Shown here piece by piece: positions 38,039 to 39,212 of a stretch of DNA of 39,212 nt. The position numbers and the translations under genes were made by a program. Position 1 is the first letter of the stretch; each line of letters begins with the position of its first letter. The notes below the pieces were generated by a model. The model saw nothing but the letters and a program-made list of their open reading frames with translations. It did not search any database and was not told the DNA's origin. Source of the stretch: Chitinophagales bacterium (lineage in GTDB: Bacteria; Bacteroidota; Bacteroidia; Chitinophagales; S012-47); the NCBI GenBank assembly GCA_015487695.1, contig WFPF01000019.1, positions 1 to 39,212 on the forward strand, read 5' to 3'.

Positions 38039-38284
38039 TTAGTCTCTCGGTCGGGCTTCGTTCACACGGATGTTGCGGCCTTGTACGGCAGCTCCATCAA
38101 GGGAAGAGATGGCCTCGTTTGCGAGATTGTCATCGTCCATTTCCACGAAACCAAAGCCTTTGCTTCTACCGGTCTCACGGTCTTTGATGATTCTTGCAGA
38201 TACTACTTCACCATACTCGGCAAAAAGTTCAGTCAGGTCTTGGTCGCTCATGCGGAAAGGCAAATTGCCTACATAAATGTTCAT
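38039..38284 (-). CDS. RRM-domain RNA-binding protein
   Basis: The 81-residue protein is one RNA recognition motif: RNP2 as IYVGNL at residues 3-8 and RNP1 as KGFGFVEM at about 42-49, with the beta-alpha-beta order and the aromatic residues that stack on RNA bases. Only a few residues follow (EARPRD), with no Gly-rich tail. Similar small RRM proteins in cyanobacteria and Bacteroidota bind single-stranded RNA, and some cyanobacterial ones are cold-induced. It is first in the operon with the desaturase. It has a roughly 140-base leader and an identifiable promoter with an overlapping palindrome. No Shine-Dalgarno is at the normal place; AGGAGAGG lies 31 bases upstream of the ATG. Confidence 0.95.
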   Translation of the reverse strand: MNIYVGNLPFRMSDQDLTELFAEYGEVVSARIIKDRETGRSKGFGFVEMDDDNLANEAISSLDGAAVQGRNIRVNEARPRD

Positions 38285-38432
38285 TTCGAAAAATTTAAAA
38301 ATTAAAAAAACGTACCTCTCCTTTCTGAAGTGATCAGTTGATTAAAAATACCGCCATATGTTTTTTGGAATAAGGAACAAGAGGGCAGGAATAAAATCGA
38401 AAGATGCAAAACATCAAAAATTTGAGATGTTG
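38285..38432 (-). other. Long 5' leader of the RRM-desaturase operon
   Basis: Between the promoter and the RRM ATG lie about 140 transcribed bases. On the minus strand they include a U-rich tract just before the ATG, AGGAGAGG (38315-38322) too far from the ATG to be a normal ribosome site, and a possible 7-codon frame MAVFLIN (38334-38357). No stable intrinsic-terminator hairpin was seen. AACATC and GATGTT form an inverted repeat near its 5' end. Confidence 0.5.
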
Positions 38433-38462
38433 CAAATGTAAAACATATTTACACTTGCGCAA
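38433..38462 (-). promoter_or_regulatory. Promoter of the RRM-desaturase operon
   Basis: Minus strand TTG (38460-38462), 19-base spacer, then TACATTTG (38433-38440), an exact TAnnTTTG box. This is the consensus Bacteroidota housekeeping promoter layout. Confidence 0.65.
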
Positions 38463-38464
38463 GT
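38453..38464. promoter_or_regulatory. 12-bp palindrome over the RRM promoter -33 region
   Basis: ACTTGCGCAAGT is identical to its reverse complement and contains the TTG -33 element of the promoter. The location suits an operator for a dimeric repressor. No regulator can be named. Confidence 0.45.
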
Positions 38465-38506
38465 AAAATAACGACTATTTACTGTTAAAGTTCACTGAGA
38501 CCCCAT

Positions 38507-38893
38507 TTATTCTTTATCAAAGGGGGTGTCGGCCGCTCTTTCGGCCTCGTTTTTGTCTTCAGAGGAGCCACCCCGGGCACTGTCGCGGAATGGGCTCATC
38601 TTTTCCCTTATTTTTTCTTTTTTGTCTTCCGGTAATTCTTCCCATTTTTTTTGCCAGCGTTTTTTGCCTCCGGGGCTGCACGAACCCTTGCCGCCCCTGC
38701 TTCCGTGCCCCATTCCGCCTGTCAGAATGCGCGCCAGAACCAGAATTCCCAGTGCCTGAATGAAACTGAGCTCAGGCCCGTTGAACAAATCAGGAATGAG
38801 CCAGTTCCAGAGCAGCATAACGATGCTCCCAAAGACAAAAACGGCTGCGGCAATAAGTAAGATGACCTTGATGGCATGTATTAAAATTCTCAT
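38507..38893 (-). CDS. Small membrane protein linked to an ECF sigma factor
   Basis: The 128-residue protein has a hydrophobic helix at about residues 5-30 (VILLIAAAVFVFGSIVMLLW) and a second weaker one in the segment FIQALGILVLARILTGG, then a Gly/Ser/Lys-rich stretch and a strongly charged helical tail (RWQKKWEELPEDKKEKIREKM). The pattern W-N-W-L-I-P-x-L-F with Q-A-L-G and R-I-L-x-G-G resembles small membrane proteins I recall beside ECF sigma factors in other bacteria, but that is from memory. It follows the sigma gene by 12 bases. A role as anti-sigma factor or membrane regulator is inferred only. Confidence 0.7.
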   Translation of the reverse strand: MRILIHAIKVILLIAAAVFVFGSIVMLLWNWLIPDLFNGPELSFIQALGILVLARILTGGMGHGSRGGKGSCSPGGKKRWQKKWEELPEDKKEKIREKMSPFRDSARGGSSEDKNEAERAADTPFDKE

Positions 38894-38905
38894 GATTGTT
38901 TTCTT

Positions 38906-39212
38906 TTATGTGATTATTTCTTCCTGAAAGCCGGCAAGCCGGCTGCGCAAAAATTGCACGGCATAGCGCTTGCGCGATAGCAGGGTGTTTTTATTAATTC
39001 CGCTTTCTTCCGATATTTCGCTGAAACTTTTTCCTTCCAGTTCGTGGGCTACAAATACATCACGCTGGGCCGGGGGCATTTCTTCCAGTGCCAGATAGAG
39101 GGCATCCCAGAGGCTTGTTTTGAGCAATTCATCATGAGGGTTGCCTGTCGAACCCGGTCTCTGCAGCTGATCTCCCAGGGAATCCGTTTCGCTTTCCCCA
39201 CCCGCCCCGCCC
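38906..39212 (-). CDS. ECF RNA polymerase sigma factor, 5' partial
   Basis: The frame is open to the window end, so the N-terminus (region 2) is missing; 101 residues are visible. The last part is sigma region 4: LEEMPPAQRDVFVAHELEGKSFSEISEESGINKNTLLSRKRYAVQFL, with the helix-turn-helix in FSEISEESGINKNTLLSRK. A Gly/Ser-rich linker (about 30 residues) precedes it, as between regions 2 and 4 in ECF factors. A TTG at 39127 is not the real start. It is the upstream gene of a pair with the small membrane protein. The target genes are unknown. Confidence 0.88.
   Translation of the reverse strand, partial: GGAGGESETDSLGDQLQRPGSTGNPHDELLKTSLWDALYLALEEMPPAQRDVFVAHELEGKSFSEISEESGINKNTLLSRKRYAVQFLRSRLAGFQEEIIT

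Noticed and set aside
38334-38357. Seven-codon frame MAVFLIN in the RRM leader
   Set aside because: It is too short, has no ribosome site of its own, and lacks the codon runs expected of an attenuator peptide; mentioned only as part of the leader.

Overview
This window is Bacteroidota chromosomal DNA. The signs are two surface proteins with different type IX secretion (T9SS) sorting domains (CHU_C/type B at the left edge, type A at 34.8 kb), SprB repeats, a CRTAC1-type FG-GAP lipoprotein, DUF4920 and DUF5723 family proteins, many lipoprotein signals, TAnnTTTG-type -7 promoter boxes, and few Shine-Dalgarno sequences. The lineage within the phylum is uncertain; a free-living gliding or biofilm-forming group such as Saprospirales or Cytophagales is a guess. 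I see no prophage, insertion sequence, CRISPR array or integron. Every stretch longer than about 230 bases holds a gene.

Layout. 1-3085 (+): end of a large secreted CHU_C protein, then riboflavin synthase. 3088-6396 (-): the proteostasis operon tig-clpP-clpX, preceded by tRNA-Leu(UAG). 6770-11144 (+): rel (ppGpp synthetase/hydrolase), a Fur-family regulator, a lone STAS protein and purA, closely packed. 11141-13582 (-): MBOAT acyltransferase plus SGNH-like protein, an O-acylation pair. 13745-14317 (+): AhpC-type peroxiredoxin. 14476-19487 (+): tightly coupled lipoprotein, DUF5723 protein, geranylgeranyl-reductase-like flavoprotein and HIT protein. 19494-20399 (-): MscS channel. 20571-23972 (+): 1133-residue CRTAC1 lipoprotein with 14 calcium-binding-type loops. 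23966-27910 (-): TIP30-like NAD(P)-binding protein, RibD/DHFR-like reductase, VAT1-like oxidoreductase, lipoprotein MsrA and YaaA. 27996-28268 (-): tRNA-Leu(GAG) and tRNA-Lys(UUU), each with its own promoter. 28343-30507 (-): three envelope lipoproteins in one apparent operon. 30607-30942 (+): small DksA/TraR-type zinc-finger protein. 31045-34827 (+): large secreted pappalysin-like metalloprotease. 34883-36835 (-): TPR histidine kinase without a partner regulator. 36925-38284 (-): RRM RNA-binding protein and fatty-acid desaturase in one apparent operon. 38507-39212 (-): small membrane protein and an ECF sigma factor cut by the window edge.

Most of the window is housekeeping and envelope or stress functions. 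The best leads are: (1) the RRM-desaturase operon, with a long leader and a 12-bp palindrome lying on its -33 element, which looks like a cold-adaptation unit; (2) the rel-fur-STAS-purA cluster, joining alarmone metabolism to an enzyme known in E. coli to be inhibited by ppGpp; (3) the ECF sigma/small membrane protein pair; (4) the coupled lipoprotein/DUF5723/flavoprotein/HIT set. I found no clearly new defence or mobile system. All function calls rest on reading motifs; no database search was run.
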